Positions 8,888 through 18,706 of a stretch of 36,537 nt of DNA are shown here, piece after piece. The notes below the pieces were generated by a model, which saw nothing but the letters and a program-made list of their open reading frames with translations, was not told the DNA's origin and did no database searches. The DNA comes from an uncultured Arenicella sp. (lineage in GTDB: Bacteria > Pseudomonadota > Gammaproteobacteria > Arenicellales > Arenicellaceae). The stretch spans positions 1-36,537 of the forward strand of contig CALKRK010000007.1 of NCBI GenBank assembly GCA_937989675.1, in the 5' to 3' direction. Position 1 is the first letter of the stretch; each line of letters opens with the position of its first letter. A program made the position numbers and the translations under genes.

Positions 8888-10246
8888 TTAATCTGCGTCT
8901 TTAGTACGCATAGTGCAAAACTCTTCGGCGGTACTTGGGTGAATCCCAACCGTTGCGTTAAAGTCGGCTTTTGTGGCTCCGGCCTTAATGGCGATAGCGA
9001 TGCCTTGCATGATCTCAGCCGCGTCAGGGCCCACCATGTGAGCGCCGACTACTCGGTCTGTATCGGCATCAACAATCAGCTTCATGAAGGTTCGCTCGGT
9101 ATTTTCGGTCAGAGTGTGTTTCAGTATTTTGAATTCTGAAGAGTAGGTATCAACATTCGCAAGGCTTTCGCGAGCCTGTTCCTCGCTTAAGCCCACCGAG
9201 CCGATGGGCGGTTGTGAAAAGACGGCCGATGGAACATTGGTGTGGTCGGCTAAACGCGGGTTGTTGCCGAAAACAGTGTCTGCGAATGCATGGCCTTCCA
9301 TTGTGGCAACTGGGGTCAGTGCTATACGGTCAGTTACGTCGCCCACGGCATAGATGTTGTCGATGTTTGTTTTAGAAGTCTCATCAACTTTTATCTGCCC
9401 TTTAGACCCCAGCTCAATGTTCGCATTGTTCAGGTTTAGCGCCTCGGTATTGGGTACCCGGCCAGTTGCGAACAATACGCAGTCGACGACTCGCACGCTG
9501 TCGTCGGTAAAGGTGACTTGCTTATGGCCACTTTCGGTCAGTTCGATTTTTGTAACATTAGTATCGAGTCTGAGGTCGATGCCCTTCTTAACGATTTCTT
9601 TGGCAAGGTGCTCTCTAATATCGTTATCGAAACCTCGTAAAATTTGCGGGCCACGATAGACGAGTATTGACTCGGTGCCGATGCCATTAAAGATACCTGC
9701 GAACTCCACGGCGATATAGCCACCGCCAACAACGACCGCAGATTTTGGTTGGCTTTCTAGGTGGAATACCTCGTTGGAGCTGATGGCGTGCTCTATGCCA
9801 GGTATCTCAGGCATAAAAGGCGTGCCGCCACTGGCGATTAGAATTTTATCGGTGGATAGTGTTTGGTCTCCTAAGCGTACGGTGTTGGCGTCGATCAGGC
9901 TGGCGGTGCCATACAGGATCTCTACGCCGGCGTTGCTTAGCAAGTTTTCGTAAATGCCATTTAAGCGATCAATCTCGGCGTCCTTATTGCGAATGAGTCT
10001 TGCCCAGTCAAAGCTATCTACTTTGGTGTTCCAGCCGTAGGCCTGACTGTCGTCAAAGTCTTCGTGATAATGGGCGGCGTAGACCATCATCTTTTTGGGA
10101 ACGCAGCCGCGTATAACACAGGTGCCGCCATAACGAAACTCTTCACAAATGGCGACCTTTGCGCCATGGCCCGCTGCGATGCGCGCTGCGCGCACGCCAC
10201 CAGACCCACCACCGATTACGACAAGATCATAGACATTTTCGTTCAT
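8888..10246 (-). CDS. gor: Glutathione-disulfide reductase
   Basis: DLVVIGGGSGGVRAARIAAGHGAKVAICE, redox motif GGTCVIRGCVPKK, C-terminal GIHPSTAEEFCTMR. Start set at MNENVYD, codon 5 of the listed ORF. Confidence 0.93.
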   Translation of the reverse strand: MNENVYDLVVIGGGSGGVRAARIAAGHGAKVAICEEFRYGGTCVIRGCVPKKMMVYAAHYHEDFDDSQAYGWNTKVDSFDWARLIRNKDAEIDRLNGIYENLLSNAGVEILYGTASLIDANTVRLGDQTLSTDKILIASGGTPFMPEIPGIEHAISSNEVFHLESQPKSAVVVGGGYIAVEFAGIFNGIGTESILVYRGPQILRGFDNDIREHLAKEIVKKGIDLRLDTNVTKIELTESGHKQVTFTDDSVRVVDCVLFATGRVPNTEALNLNNANIELGSKGQIKVDETSKTNIDNIYAVGDVTDRIALTPVATMEGHAFADTVFGNNPRLADHTNVPSAVFSQPPIGSVGLSEEQARESLANVDTYSSEFKILKHTLTENTERTFMKLIVDADTDRVVGAHMVGPDAAEIMQGIAIAIKAGATKADFNATVGIHPSTAEEFCTMRTKDAD

Positions 10247-10365
10247 TGCTTTTCTCAAATTTTAAGTTGTATCGTTCTTTGTTTGGCGTTTGTAGTGCCA
10301 GACTTGATTTGCTTATAGGGCCAGTGAGCTGCAAAGCCAGCATGTGGCAACAAGAGCCGGCGCAC

Positions 10366-10393
10366 AAAAAAGGCCCTTTCATACGAAAGGGCC
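10366..10393 (-). terminator. Rho-independent terminator of rpoH
   Basis: On the minus strand GGCCCTTTC-gtat-GAAAGGGCC followed by TTTTTT; 9-bp perfect stem and U-tract, 29 nt beyond the rpoH stop. Confidence 0.92.
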
Positions 10394-10421
10394 ATGCCAT
10401 TAAAGCCTGTCGTATTAGACC

Positions 10422-11279
10422 TTACGCAACCAGTTGACCTTTCATCTTTTGCATTGCGCGTTTTTCGATCTGGCGAATTCGCTCTGCAGAGACATTGTAC
10501 TCGGCTGCCAACTCATGCAACGTGGATTTGCTTTCACCTAACCAACGACGCTGTAGTATGTCTTTGCTGCGATCATCCAAGTCTTCAATCGCGGCATATA
10601 GCGCTTGTTTATTATTGTCGCTGTTTTGCGTCTTCATAACCAGCTCTTCTGGGTTATAACGCATGTCAGGTAAATAACCTGATGGGCTCGTTGTGAACTC
10701 ATCATCATCGCTATCAACGCCATCGAATGCGACATCTGTTGACGTCATGCGTTGCTCCATCTCGCGAACAGTTTTGACAGGCACATCCAGGTTGGATGCT
10801 AAGTCCTGTGTTTCTTGCTCGGTCATGGCCGCTAAAGATTTACGTGCTTTACGTAAATTGAAGAACAGTTTGCGCTGCGCTTTGGTTGTTGCGACTTTTA
10901 CGATCTTCCAGTTTTTTAGTACATATTCGTAAATTTCGGCTTTGATCCAGTGAACTGCATACGAGACCAAGCGGATCCCGCGTTCAGGATCAAAGTTTTT
11001 AACAGCTTTCATCAAGCCAATATTACCTTCCTGAATGAGGTCAGCAACCGGTAAACCATAACCAGTAAAACTCTTAGCCACGTGAATGACATGGCGAAGT
11101 TGCGATACAACTAATTGGCGTGCAGCATCAACATCATCATCATCGCGGAAGCGGCGTGCAAGGCGAGCTTCGTGCTCCGCCGTCAACACAGGTGCATTAT
11201 TGGCAACTTGTAGAAAACCTGCCAAATTGGTGTCTTGAGGCAGAGATACAGGGTTAGCTTTACGTGTATTTGTAACCAT
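10422..11279 (-). CDS. rpoH: RNA polymerase sigma factor RpoH (sigma-32)
   Basis: LRHVIHVAKSFTGYGLPVADLIQEGNIGLMKAVKNFDPERGIRLVSYAVHWIKAEI; RpoH box QRKLFFNLRK; region 4.2 LHELAAEYNVSAERIRQIEKRAMQKMK. Confidence 0.97.
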   Translation of the reverse strand: MVTNTRKANPVSLPQDTNLAGFLQVANNAPVLTAEHEARLARRFRDDDDVDAARQLVVSQLRHVIHVAKSFTGYGLPVADLIQEGNIGLMKAVKNFDPERGIRLVSYAVHWIKAEIYEYVLKNWKIVKVATTKAQRKLFFNLRKARKSLAAMTEQETQDLASNLDVPVKTVREMEQRMTSTDVAFDGVDSDDDEFTTSPSGYLPDMRYNPEELVMKTQNSDNNKQALYAAIEDLDDRSKDILQRRWLGESKSTLHELAAEYNVSAERIRQIEKRAMQKMKGQLVA

Positions 11280-11355
11280 TTATGTTTCTCCTAGACTCTT
11301 TCGAGTGCTTTTCAGAGGCTGCTAATCATTAGCAACGTGATCTATGAACAGCAGT

Positions 11356-11382
11356 TTAGCACTCAAGAGTGGCGAGTGCTAA
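11356..11382. promoter_or_regulatory. CIRCE element (HrcA operator)
   Basis: TTAGCACTC-aagagtggc-GAGTGCTAA: both 9-bp arms match the CIRCE consensus exactly with a 9-nt spacer; 77 nt upstream of the rpoH ATG. Confidence 0.93.
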
Positions 11383-11407
11383 TAAATATAATTTCTGTTA
11401 AAAGCAA

Positions 11408-11438
11408 AAGTTTTAATAACTGATAGTTATTAAAACTT
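11408..11438. repeat. Perfect 14-bp inverted repeat, AT-rich
   Basis: AAGTTTTAATAACT-gat-AGTTATTAAAACTT, in the ftsX-rpoH intergenic region upstream of CIRCE. Confidence 0.85.
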
Positions 11439-11634
11439 GCTTCATTTTGGCAATTAATTAGGCAAATGATCATTAAGTGTGCCCGCTCACCTCTGTTTAA
11501 CAGCGTGTTCGCGACTGCCCGGAAGGCCTGACTTATATCACCATTGCCTGTGCAGAACTCAAGACCGGTTCCGAATCATTTTTATGGCTTCAGCTATTTT
11601 TCCGACTTTACCGCGCCGTTTAGCGGTTCAAAGT

Positions 11635-12564
11635 TTAGCGAGGTTGAATTTTGCGTAGGTGTTGGGCAACCGACCAACGAGCTGCGAGCCAGCCGATAAC
11701 GCCGCCGCAAAGTACGATAGTCAATAACTCCCATCCCGTGACGGCGTGCAGAAGGGCGTTTGTTTGATAGAGCGATGCCAGCTCTTGTAACGGTTGCGCA
11801 ACTAATTCGGAGGCCAGCAATAAAAGCCCAAGGGTAATGAGAGAGCCGAGTATGCCGAATAAGGTGCCGTAGTAAAGAAATGGTCTACGTACAAAGGTAT
11901 CTGTACCACCGACTAATTTGGTGATCTCGATTTCGTGGCGTCGGTTAAAGATCAGCAGTTTGATTGTATTGCCAACAATGAGAATGAGGCCGATGCCAAG
12001 CAGTGCGCTAAGCAGTAAGGCAACTCGGGTAAAGGCCTGGAGTATGGCGTTGAAGCGCTCGGTCCAGTCTAAATCTAAGCGAATGGTGTCGATGCCGTCA
12101 AAGCTGCTCAGTTCGTCTTTAAGTGCTTGTAGCTTAGCTGATGCGGATGATTCGATAACCGGCATAACCACAATGGATGGCGGAAGTGGGTTTTCCCCCA
12201 AGAATTCGATTTCTTGATCCAGTGAGTTTTTCTCATCACCGCTAAGAATACGAAATTCTTCCAGCGCTTGATCCGGAGAAATAAATTCAGCGAGCTCAAT
12301 TGCTGGGTGTAGCTGTATTTCTTCAAATATTAGCTGTGCGGTATTGTCGCTGACATTCGCTTGTAAAAAAATGGATATTTGGGGGCGACCCTGCCAATTT
12401 TGGCTTAAGCCTTGGGCACTTTTCACCGCAATATATAGTAAGCAAGGAAGCAATAAGGTAATGGCGATAATCAATAGAGTATTAATAGTGGCCATTGGTG
12501 TGCGCCGCATATCGCCGAGGGTTGCGAACAAAACCTGTAGATGACGAGTTAGATAAGTCAGCAT
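11635..12564 (-). CDS. ftsX: Cell division protein FtsX
   Basis: Four-TM permease architecture with RMTP-like N-terminus (DMRRTPMATINTLLIIAITLLLP) and FNRRHEIEITKLVGGTDTFVRRPFLYYG; overlaps ftsE by 1 nt (TAATG). Confidence 0.95.
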   Translation of the reverse strand: MLTYLTRHLQVLFATLGDMRRTPMATINTLLIIAITLLLPCLLYIAVKSAQGLSQNWQGRPQISIFLQANVSDNTAQLIFEEIQLHPAIELAEFISPDQALEEFRILSGDEKNSLDQEIEFLGENPLPPSIVVMPVIESSASAKLQALKDELSSFDGIDTIRLDLDWTERFNAILQAFTRVALLLSALLGIGLILIVGNTIKLLIFNRRHEIEITKLVGGTDTFVRRPFLYYGTLFGILGSLITLGLLLLASELVAQPLQELASLYQTNALLHAVTGWELLTIVLCGGVIGWLAARWSVAQHLRKIQPR

Positions 12565-13280
12565 TAGCTCAGCTCCAGATCTGAAGCTACCTGTTCGGTA
12601 TCTTCTATGGATTCTGCGGGCTCGACAATCTCTCCGTTCGCTAGATGGATCGTACGTTTGCTGAGCCGCTCGACTTGGCGAAGGTCGTGGGTGGCGATAA
12701 GCACGGTTACACCAACTTGGTTAAAGTCCGCAAATATATCGATGATTTCATCAGAGAGCGCTTCGTCTAAATTCCCAGTCGGTTCGTCGGCCAACAAAAT
12801 ATTGGGGCGATTAATGACCGCGCGTGCGATGCCAACCCGCTGTTGTTCGCCGCCAGACAGGGTGATGGGCAATTGTTTTTCCTTGCCTGATAGGCCAACC
12901 TTACCAAGTGCCGCACGAACGCGTTTTTTAATTTCGTCGTGTGGCATGCCGATTACAATTAGAGGTAGCGCCACGTTATCGAAGACCGAGCGATCCATTA
13001 ATAGCTTGTGATCTTGAAAAATCACACCAATTTCTCGCCTAAGAGCCGGAATTTTGGCGCGGCTTAAGCGCCCCAAATTCTGATTATCGACAATGATTTG
13101 CCCGGAAGTGGGCTTTTCAATGCGTGTAATTAATTTGAAGAGGGTGCTTTTACCGGCGCCGGAATGGCCGGACAGAAATGCCATTTCACCAGCGTCCAGA
13201 TCGAAGCTGATATCTTTTAGGGCTTCGTGCCCATTTGGGTAGCGTTTTGTAACGTGGCTTAATTTGATCATGGATGACAA
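12564..13280 (-). CDS. ftsE: Cell division ATP-binding protein FtsE
   Basis: Walker A GHSGAGKST, signature LSGGEQQRVGIARA, Walker B ILLADEPTGNLD; adjacent to ftsX and ftsY. Confidence 0.96.
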   Translation of the reverse strand: MSSMIKLSHVTKRYPNGHEALKDISFDLDAGEMAFLSGHSGAGKSTLFKLITRIEKPTSGQIIVDNQNLGRLSRAKIPALRREIGVIFQDHKLLMDRSVFDNVALPLIVIGMPHDEIKKRVRAALGKVGLSGKEKQLPITLSGGEQQRVGIARAVINRPNILLADEPTGNLDEALSDEIIDIFADFNQVGVTVLIATHDLRQVERLSKRTIHLANGEIVEPAESIEDTEQVASDLELS

Positions 13281-13282
13281 GC

Positions 13283-14350
13283 TTACAGATTATCGAGGTC
13301 AGGCACCAACGCATTTGCGAATGCCTGTGCTTCAAATGCTTGTAGATCGTTAAAGCCTTCGCCCACGCCAATATAGCGGATAGGTAGTTGGTGTTTTTGC
13401 GTGATCGAAATGGCCAGACCGCCTTTGGCTGACCCGTCTAGCTTGGTCAGACAAACGCTTGTAACACCAACGGCGTTTTTGAAATGTTCCAGTTGTGATA
13501 AGGCATTCTGACCAGTGCCAGCATCCAGAATCTGCATAACTTCATGGGGCATTGAGGGGTCGAGGTTTGAGAGCACTCGATTAACCTTTTGCAGTTGCTC
13601 CATTAAGTCGGATTGAGTGTGCAGACGCCCTGCGGTGTCTATCATCAATACGTGTGTGCCCTTCACGATAGCGGAATTTAGAGCATCGTGGGCGACGGCT
13701 GCGGCATCCGCGCCATGACCTTGTGCTACCACAGGGATATCTAGTCGTCGGCCCCACTCTTGAAGTTGGTCAACCGCAGCGGCTCTGAATGTATCGGCTG
13801 CCGCAAACATAACGGATTTGCCCTGATCTTGAAACTGTTTTGCTATCTTTGCCGTAGTAGTGGTTTTGCCGACGCCGTTGACGCCGACCATTAGCATTAC
13901 ATAGGGGCGTTGGTGCATTACGTTCCAGGGTTGTTCGGCTGGTTTTAGCATTTCGGCGATTTCAGTTCGCAAGCCAGCGATAACACCTGCTGCATCCTGA
14001 ATCTTGTCGTTCTTAACGCGCGCTCTTAGCCGCTCAACCAAGGCTAGGCTGGCGTCAACGCCAATGTCGCTGGTAATAAGTGCTTCTTCTAGTTCGTCAA
14101 ATAGATCGTCGTCAAGACTAAAAGAGCCCTTGAAGACGTTGCCTATTTTTCCAAACAGGCTAGAGCGGCTTTTATTAAGCCCTTCTTCGACAGTGGCAGG
14201 CTCTGCGTTAATCATAGCCTCAGCGGAGTCGTCTGTACCTTTGTTATCTGAGCCTCGACCGAAAAAGCGCGAAAAGCCACTCTTCTTCTTTGTCTGTGTG
14301 TCTTCTTGATCAGGTTTAACTTGGTTTGGCGGCGTATTGGAATCGGTCAT
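13283..14350 (-). CDS. ftsY: Signal recognition particle receptor FtsY
   Basis: GVNGVGKTTTTAKIAKQF, DTFRAAAVDQLQEWGRRL, DTAGRLHTQSDLMEQL, TKLDGSAKGG, YIGVGEGFNDLQAF. Confidence 0.97.
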   Translation of the reverse strand: MTDSNTPPNQVKPDQEDTQTKKKSGFSRFFGRGSDNKGTDDSAEAMINAEPATVEEGLNKSRSSLFGKIGNVFKGSFSLDDDLFDELEEALITSDIGVDASLALVERLRARVKNDKIQDAAGVIAGLRTEIAEMLKPAEQPWNVMHQRPYVMLMVGVNGVGKTTTTAKIAKQFQDQGKSVMFAAADTFRAAAVDQLQEWGRRLDIPVVAQGHGADAAAVAHDALNSAIVKGTHVLMIDTAGRLHTQSDLMEQLQKVNRVLSNLDPSMPHEVMQILDAGTGQNALSQLEHFKNAVGVTSVCLTKLDGSAKGGLAISITQKHQLPIRYIGVGEGFNDLQAFEAQAFANALVPDLDNL

Positions 14351-14425
14351 TCTGGGTTCGTCTATGATAAAGTTGGGTGTTGTTGCCCATGTGGCTATAT
14401 TGTAGGGATTGTCCGAAAAATCACA

Positions 14426-14995
14426 ATGAACAAGCGTGCTAAATCAAACACCATTCGTATTATTGCGGGCAAGTGGCGTGGTCGTCGTTTGCCGGTTTTG
14501 GATAGCCTAGGTTTAAGGCCAACGACTGATCGTGTGCGTGAAACTTTGTTCAATTGGTTAATGCATGACGTACCTAGCGCGCGCTGCTTGGATCTATTTG
14601 CTGGTAGCGGTGCGCTTGGCCTTGAATGCTTGTCCAGAGGTGCGGCTAGTGTGGCGTTTGTAGAAGCTGATAAGCGTGTAGCAGCCAGCCTGGTTGCTAA
14701 CCTGGGCACGCTGGGCTCAAGTGATGCGTCGGTTACTGTGGGCAGTGCGCTGCGATATTTGACTAAACCGCCGAAGAGCCCGTTTGATCTGGTATTTCTT
14801 GATCCTCCGTATCAGTCAGATTTGTTGGCTCCAGCTCTAGATCTTCTTAGCGAGCAGGCGTGGTTAGCGGAGCGGGCGCTTGTCTATGTCGAACAGTCTT
14901 CTGCTGAAACTCCTGTAAACATACCTGAAGATTGGTTTGAACACCGGTCTGGGCGCGCTGGGCAAAGTCGTTTTAGTTTGTATCAAACTGCATAA
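14426..14995 (+). CDS. rsmD: 16S rRNA (guanine(966)-N(2))-methyltransferase RsmD
   Basis: IRIIAGKWRGRRLPV...LRPTTDRVRETLFNWL, LDLFAGSGALGLECLSRGA, VFLDPPYQ; start at internal ATG 14426 (MNKRAK). Confidence 0.94.
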   Translation: MNKRAKSNTIRIIAGKWRGRRLPVLDSLGLRPTTDRVRETLFNWLMHDVPSARCLDLFAGSGALGLECLSRGAASVAFVEADKRVAASLVANLGTLGSSDASVTVGSALRYLTKPPKSPFDLVFLDPPYQSDLLAPALDLLSEQAWLAERALVYVEQSSAETPVNIPEDWFEHRSGRAGQSRFSLYQTA

Positions 14996-15032
14996 TCCGG
15001 TGTCAGAGCCATTACTGAGTTATAATCTCTCT

Positions 15033-15524
15033 ATGAGTAAAGTTGCTATATATCCTGGTACGTTTGACCCCATCACGAATGGCCATCTCGATTTGGTCGC
15101 GAGGGCCGAACAAATATTTGACGAAGTTATTATTGCTGTGTCGGATAATCCACGTAAAAATCCCTTGTTTAGTATTGAAGAACGTTTGGCGATGGTTGAT
15201 GAGGCCACCAAGGACATACCTCATGTGAGCGTTGAGAGTTTTGACGACTTGCTGGTTAATTTTGTCGCACAAAAACAAGCCAAGTTTGTTATTCGTGGGT
15301 TGCGAGCGGTGTCCGATTTCGAGTACGAATTTCAGCTGGCGTCTGCGAACCGGCGATTAAGCAGCAATGTGGAGACGATTTTTCTTACGCCACTAGAAGC
15401 AAATTACTTTATTTCTTCATCGCTAGTTCGAGAGATCTCTTACTATGGTGGCGACATCAGCAGTTTTGTGCCTCAGCATGTGGAGCAACGCTTGCATTCC
15501 AAGTGGAAGCAAAAAAAGGCTTGA
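15033..15524 (+). CDS. coaD: Phosphopantetheine adenylyltransferase
   Basis: MSKVAIYPGTFDPITNGHLDLVARA, VIRGLRAVSDFEYEFQLASANR, SSSLVREISYYGGDISSFVP; start at internal ATG 15033. Confidence 0.96.
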   Translation: MSKVAIYPGTFDPITNGHLDLVARAEQIFDEVIIAVSDNPRKNPLFSIEERLAMVDEATKDIPHVSVESFDDLLVNFVAQKQAKFVIRGLRAVSDFEYEFQLASANRRLSSNVETIFLTPLEANYFISSSLVREISYYGGDISSFVPQHVEQRLHSKWKQKKA

Positions 15525-15564
15525 ACCCTGTTTGTTTCAAGGTTCGACCGGTCTTGCTTAGTGA

Positions 15565-15846
<282 letters not shown>

Positions 15847-15873
15847 GTTCACCCGTGTTAGCGGCCTTACAAC

Positions 15874-16224
15874 TTACTGTTTCACCATATTCGGAACCCA
15901 AGAAATCTTTTTAAATTTCTTGTGCTCTCGAACAAATTCTTTGGCTTTCCATGTTTTTACTTGTTCATAAAAGCCAGGGCGAATGACTTTTAAGGAGACG
16001 GTCGTTGCACCATCAAAGCGCACTGATTTGTCCAGTACGACAGGTGTTGGGCCTAAATAGATCCATTCAGGGTTTTCATCCCCCTTATATTTGACCTGCA
16101 TTAGCGCGTAAGCACCGAGTGGGTCTGAGTGAACATTTACCGCGAAACTACGCTTATTGCCACCACAGGCGGCTAATGTAAGACAGGTCGCAATAACGAG
16201 TGCGATTTTTAAATATGCATTCAT
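15874..16224 (-). CDS. Small lipoprotein, unknown
   Basis: Lipobox LTLAAC; 116 aa; followed by VNVHSDPLGAYALMQVKYKG, PEGA-like strand pattern. Confidence 0.7.
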   Translation of the reverse strand: MNAYLKIALVIATCLTLAACGGNKRSFAVNVHSDPLGAYALMQVKYKGDENPEWIYLGPTPVVLDKSVRFDGATTVSLKVIRPGFYEQVKTWKAKEFVREHKKFKKISWVPNMVKQ

Positions 16225-16244
16225 GATGTTTTATTATTGTTGTG

Positions 16245-16583
16245 TTATTCGCCTTTTTTGACCATTACTATTTCGACTAATTGCGCGTTTTCAACCGCAT
16301 CACGTTGAGTTTTGTGACGCATGCTTAGCCAAAATGATGAAACTTTTTCGTAATGACCGTTGAGTTTTAGGCGAACCGGAATGTGTTGTCTAGTTCCGCT
16401 GCCATCTTTCCAGTAGTGGGTAATGGGCGTTGTTCCAATGACAGTTCCATCATCTAGGTTAATGACTTCGGCGCCAGGAGGCTCTGATACGAAACGCGCC
16501 GCACCATAATGTGCGCCGCAAGCTGATAATGTCGCGCAAAGTAAGAGCGATGCGAAGGTTTTTCTAAAAAATTGTGAAGGCAT
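16245..16583 (-). CDS. Small lipoprotein, PEGA-like domain
   Basis: Lipobox ATLSAC; ARFVSEPPGAEVINLDDGTVIGTTPITHYWKDG resembles PEGA repeats; tandem with the lipoprotein at 15874-16224. Confidence 0.7.
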   Translation of the reverse strand: MPSQFFRKTFASLLLCATLSACGAHYGAARFVSEPPGAEVINLDDGTVIGTTPITHYWKDGSGTRQHIPVRLKLNGHYEKVSSFWLSMRHKTQRDAVENAQLVEIVMVKKGE

Positions 16584-16672
16584 GAACTGTCTTTATTCTT
16601 ATATTCTCGCCTGCGATGATAGCATACCGCGGGCAGGCACTTGCAAGATTGCAGAGCTTGTAATGAACGTTT

Positions 16673-18706
16673 TTAGAACTTTGTTTTGTGATCCCAGTAC
16701 AAGATGTCTGCGCTGGAATTATCCTCCAGTTCAGGCGGGGTATTGGCCTGTTCTGCCTCACGCAGCAGGCTAGCAAGCGTGTTTTGGTATTGGGTGAATT
16801 GATCGTGCTGCTCGAGCAGCGTGGCCTGCATTTGCTTTAGTTCTTGCAGACGTTGTTCAACTGTATCAGACGCTTTATGAATCCGCTTTACACTTTCCAG
16901 ACGACGACGTAATTGAGTGTGATGCTCGCGAACATAGGTTTCCATTGGCACCATTAGGTTATTATTCCAATTTGTAGCGTCTCGTTGGGCGCGCGAGAAA
17001 ATTTTACGCGAGGCCTGGCAAACAGACTCATAGAAGCGATTTGTAATCGACATCTGTTCGCGAAAAAACAAGGTCTTTGTTTCTTTTAAATTGGAGTGTT
17101 TAGCCTCAAGACGCGCTACCTCTTGCTTGAATTTTTCTAAGCGTAGGCGGCGCACACGGAAATTGGCGATGCCATGATCTTGCTCAAAGTCGCGAGTAAT
17201 GCTCTCAGACAATACGGCTATTTCGTTAGCTTGTTTAATCGCCGAATCGATGTAGTAGTTAAGCCGGTCAAAATATTTTGAAATGGTTTTCTGTAGCGTG
17301 ATTGATGACGCGCAACGGGCCATATTGTGCTTGGTAATGGCGATCAATTTTTCAAGGCGATCGGGACTTAAAATTTGAACCAGTTTTGAGGTCTCCTTGG
17401 AGTAAACCGTGCGCAGGGCCTGATAGCGTTGCATATCTTTTTCCAGAGAGGTTTTCTCTGACTGCACTTTGAGCATGATGTGTGAAATTACATCTGTGTT
17501 TTTGCTGCTGAGCTGCTTCAACTCGGCAATGTGCTCATCTGCGTCTTTCAGGCGGTTATCAAGGACTGAACTGGCTGAATCAAGAATGCCTTCGAGTGAT
17601 CCACGCACTTTCTCGACCACAATTTTGCGTTTCTCTGGAATCAACTTATTGGCAATGGCACTTTCGAGCGATAAAATATTGCTGCGCTCGAGCAATTCCT
17701 GATCGTCGTTAAGTTTGGCAAGTAGGCCTTTCTGAGCCGAGACTGCAAAAATATTATCCGGGTCAAGCGTCAGTGTTTTGGCCGTAGCGCCGATTTGAAC
17801 GTCGATCTCTTGTTGTATTTCTTCCTCGGTGCGGATGCCGTCCCACAAGGCGTCAATTTTGTTCAATGCCACAAGTTTGCGCTGATTACGTGCAGCGCCT
17901 GTGTTATCACCGGTTTCACCGCCAAGATGTTGCTCCCATAGCTCAAGGTCAGTTGAAGTGACGCCGGTGTCGTGTGACAGAATGAATACCACGGTATGTG
18001 CCGTGGAAAGTTGATTTATGGTCAACTCTGGCTCCGCGCCGATCGCATTCAAGCCAGGCGTATCTAAGATAACTAAGCCTTGCTCGAGCAAAGGGTGCGG
18101 CAAATTGATGATGGCGTGGCGCCAGCTGGGTATTTCGACTTCATCGTATTCGTTGAGAGGTAAGCCGATCTCGGAGTTTTCATCTTCGAGTAAGTCAAAC
18201 TTGAGCTTTTTCGCATAGTTTTTGCTGACCAGTTTGTTCTCGGTCATGCCCTTCATCGCTTCGCTAACGCTATTCACATCGTCAGCGTCGAATTGAATTT
18301 CGTGCCACAATTCGCTGTCTTTTTTCAGTTCAAATAACGCGCGCTCGTCTTTTCGTGATTCGATAGGTAACAGGCGAATAGAGCTTGGCAGATTCGGGTC
18401 GTACATCAACTCGGTCGGGCACATGGTGGTGCGACCAGTTCCAGAAGGAAGAATACGTTTTTTGTAGTTGCCGAAGAAAATAGTGTTAATCATCTCCGAC
18501 TTTCCGCGTGAAAATTCGGCAACAAAAGCAACCGACAAATTGTCGTCGGCAAGTGCTCCTAATACTGTTTCAAACTGGTGATGAGTTCGTAAGTCTGTAA
18601 CGTTGTTTGATTTTAGGAAAGTGCTGAGTTCCTGCACCGAGTCGCTGACGTTACTACGCCATTCGGAATAGGTCTCGATTTCATTATTTAGTCGTTGATC
18701 GGTCAC
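16673..18706 (-). CDS. Dynamin-like GTPase family protein
   Basis: VAEFSRGKSEMIN (P-loop variant), TTMCPTEL, ILDTPGLNAIG, LVALNKIDALWDG; long helical C-terminal region. Confidence 0.85.
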   Translation of the reverse strand: MTDQRLNNEIETYSEWRSNVSDSVQELSTFLKSNNVTDLRTHHQFETVLGALADDNLSVAFVAEFSRGKSEMINTIFFGNYKKRILPSGTGRTTMCPTELMYDPNLPSSIRLLPIESRKDERALFELKKDSELWHEIQFDADDVNSVSEAMKGMTENKLVSKNYAKKLKFDLLEDENSEIGLPLNEYDEVEIPSWRHAIINLPHPLLEQGLVILDTPGLNAIGAEPELTINQLSTAHTVVFILSHDTGVTSTDLELWEQHLGGETGDNTGAARNQRKLVALNKIDALWDGIRTEEEIQQEIDVQIGATAKTLTLDPDNIFAVSAQKGLLAKLNDDQELLERSNILSLESAIANKLIPEKRKIVVEKVRGSLEGILDSASSVLDNRLKDADEHIAELKQLSSKNTDVISHIMLKVQSEKTSLEKDMQRYQALRTVYSKETSKLVQILSPDRLEKLIAITKHNMARCASSITLQKTISKYFDRLNYYIDSAIKQANEIAVLSESITRDFEQDHGIANFRVRRLRLEKFKQEVARLEAKHSNLKETKTLFFREQMSITNRFYESVCQASRKIFSRAQRDATNWNNNLMVPMETYVREHHTQLRRRLESVKRIHKASDTVEQRLQELKQMQATLLEQHDQFTQYQNTLASLLREAEQANTPPELEDNSSADILYWDHKTKF

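Noticed and set aside
12607-13011. 134 aa plus-strand ORF opposite ftsE
   Set aside because: Antisense to clear ABC ATPase motifs.
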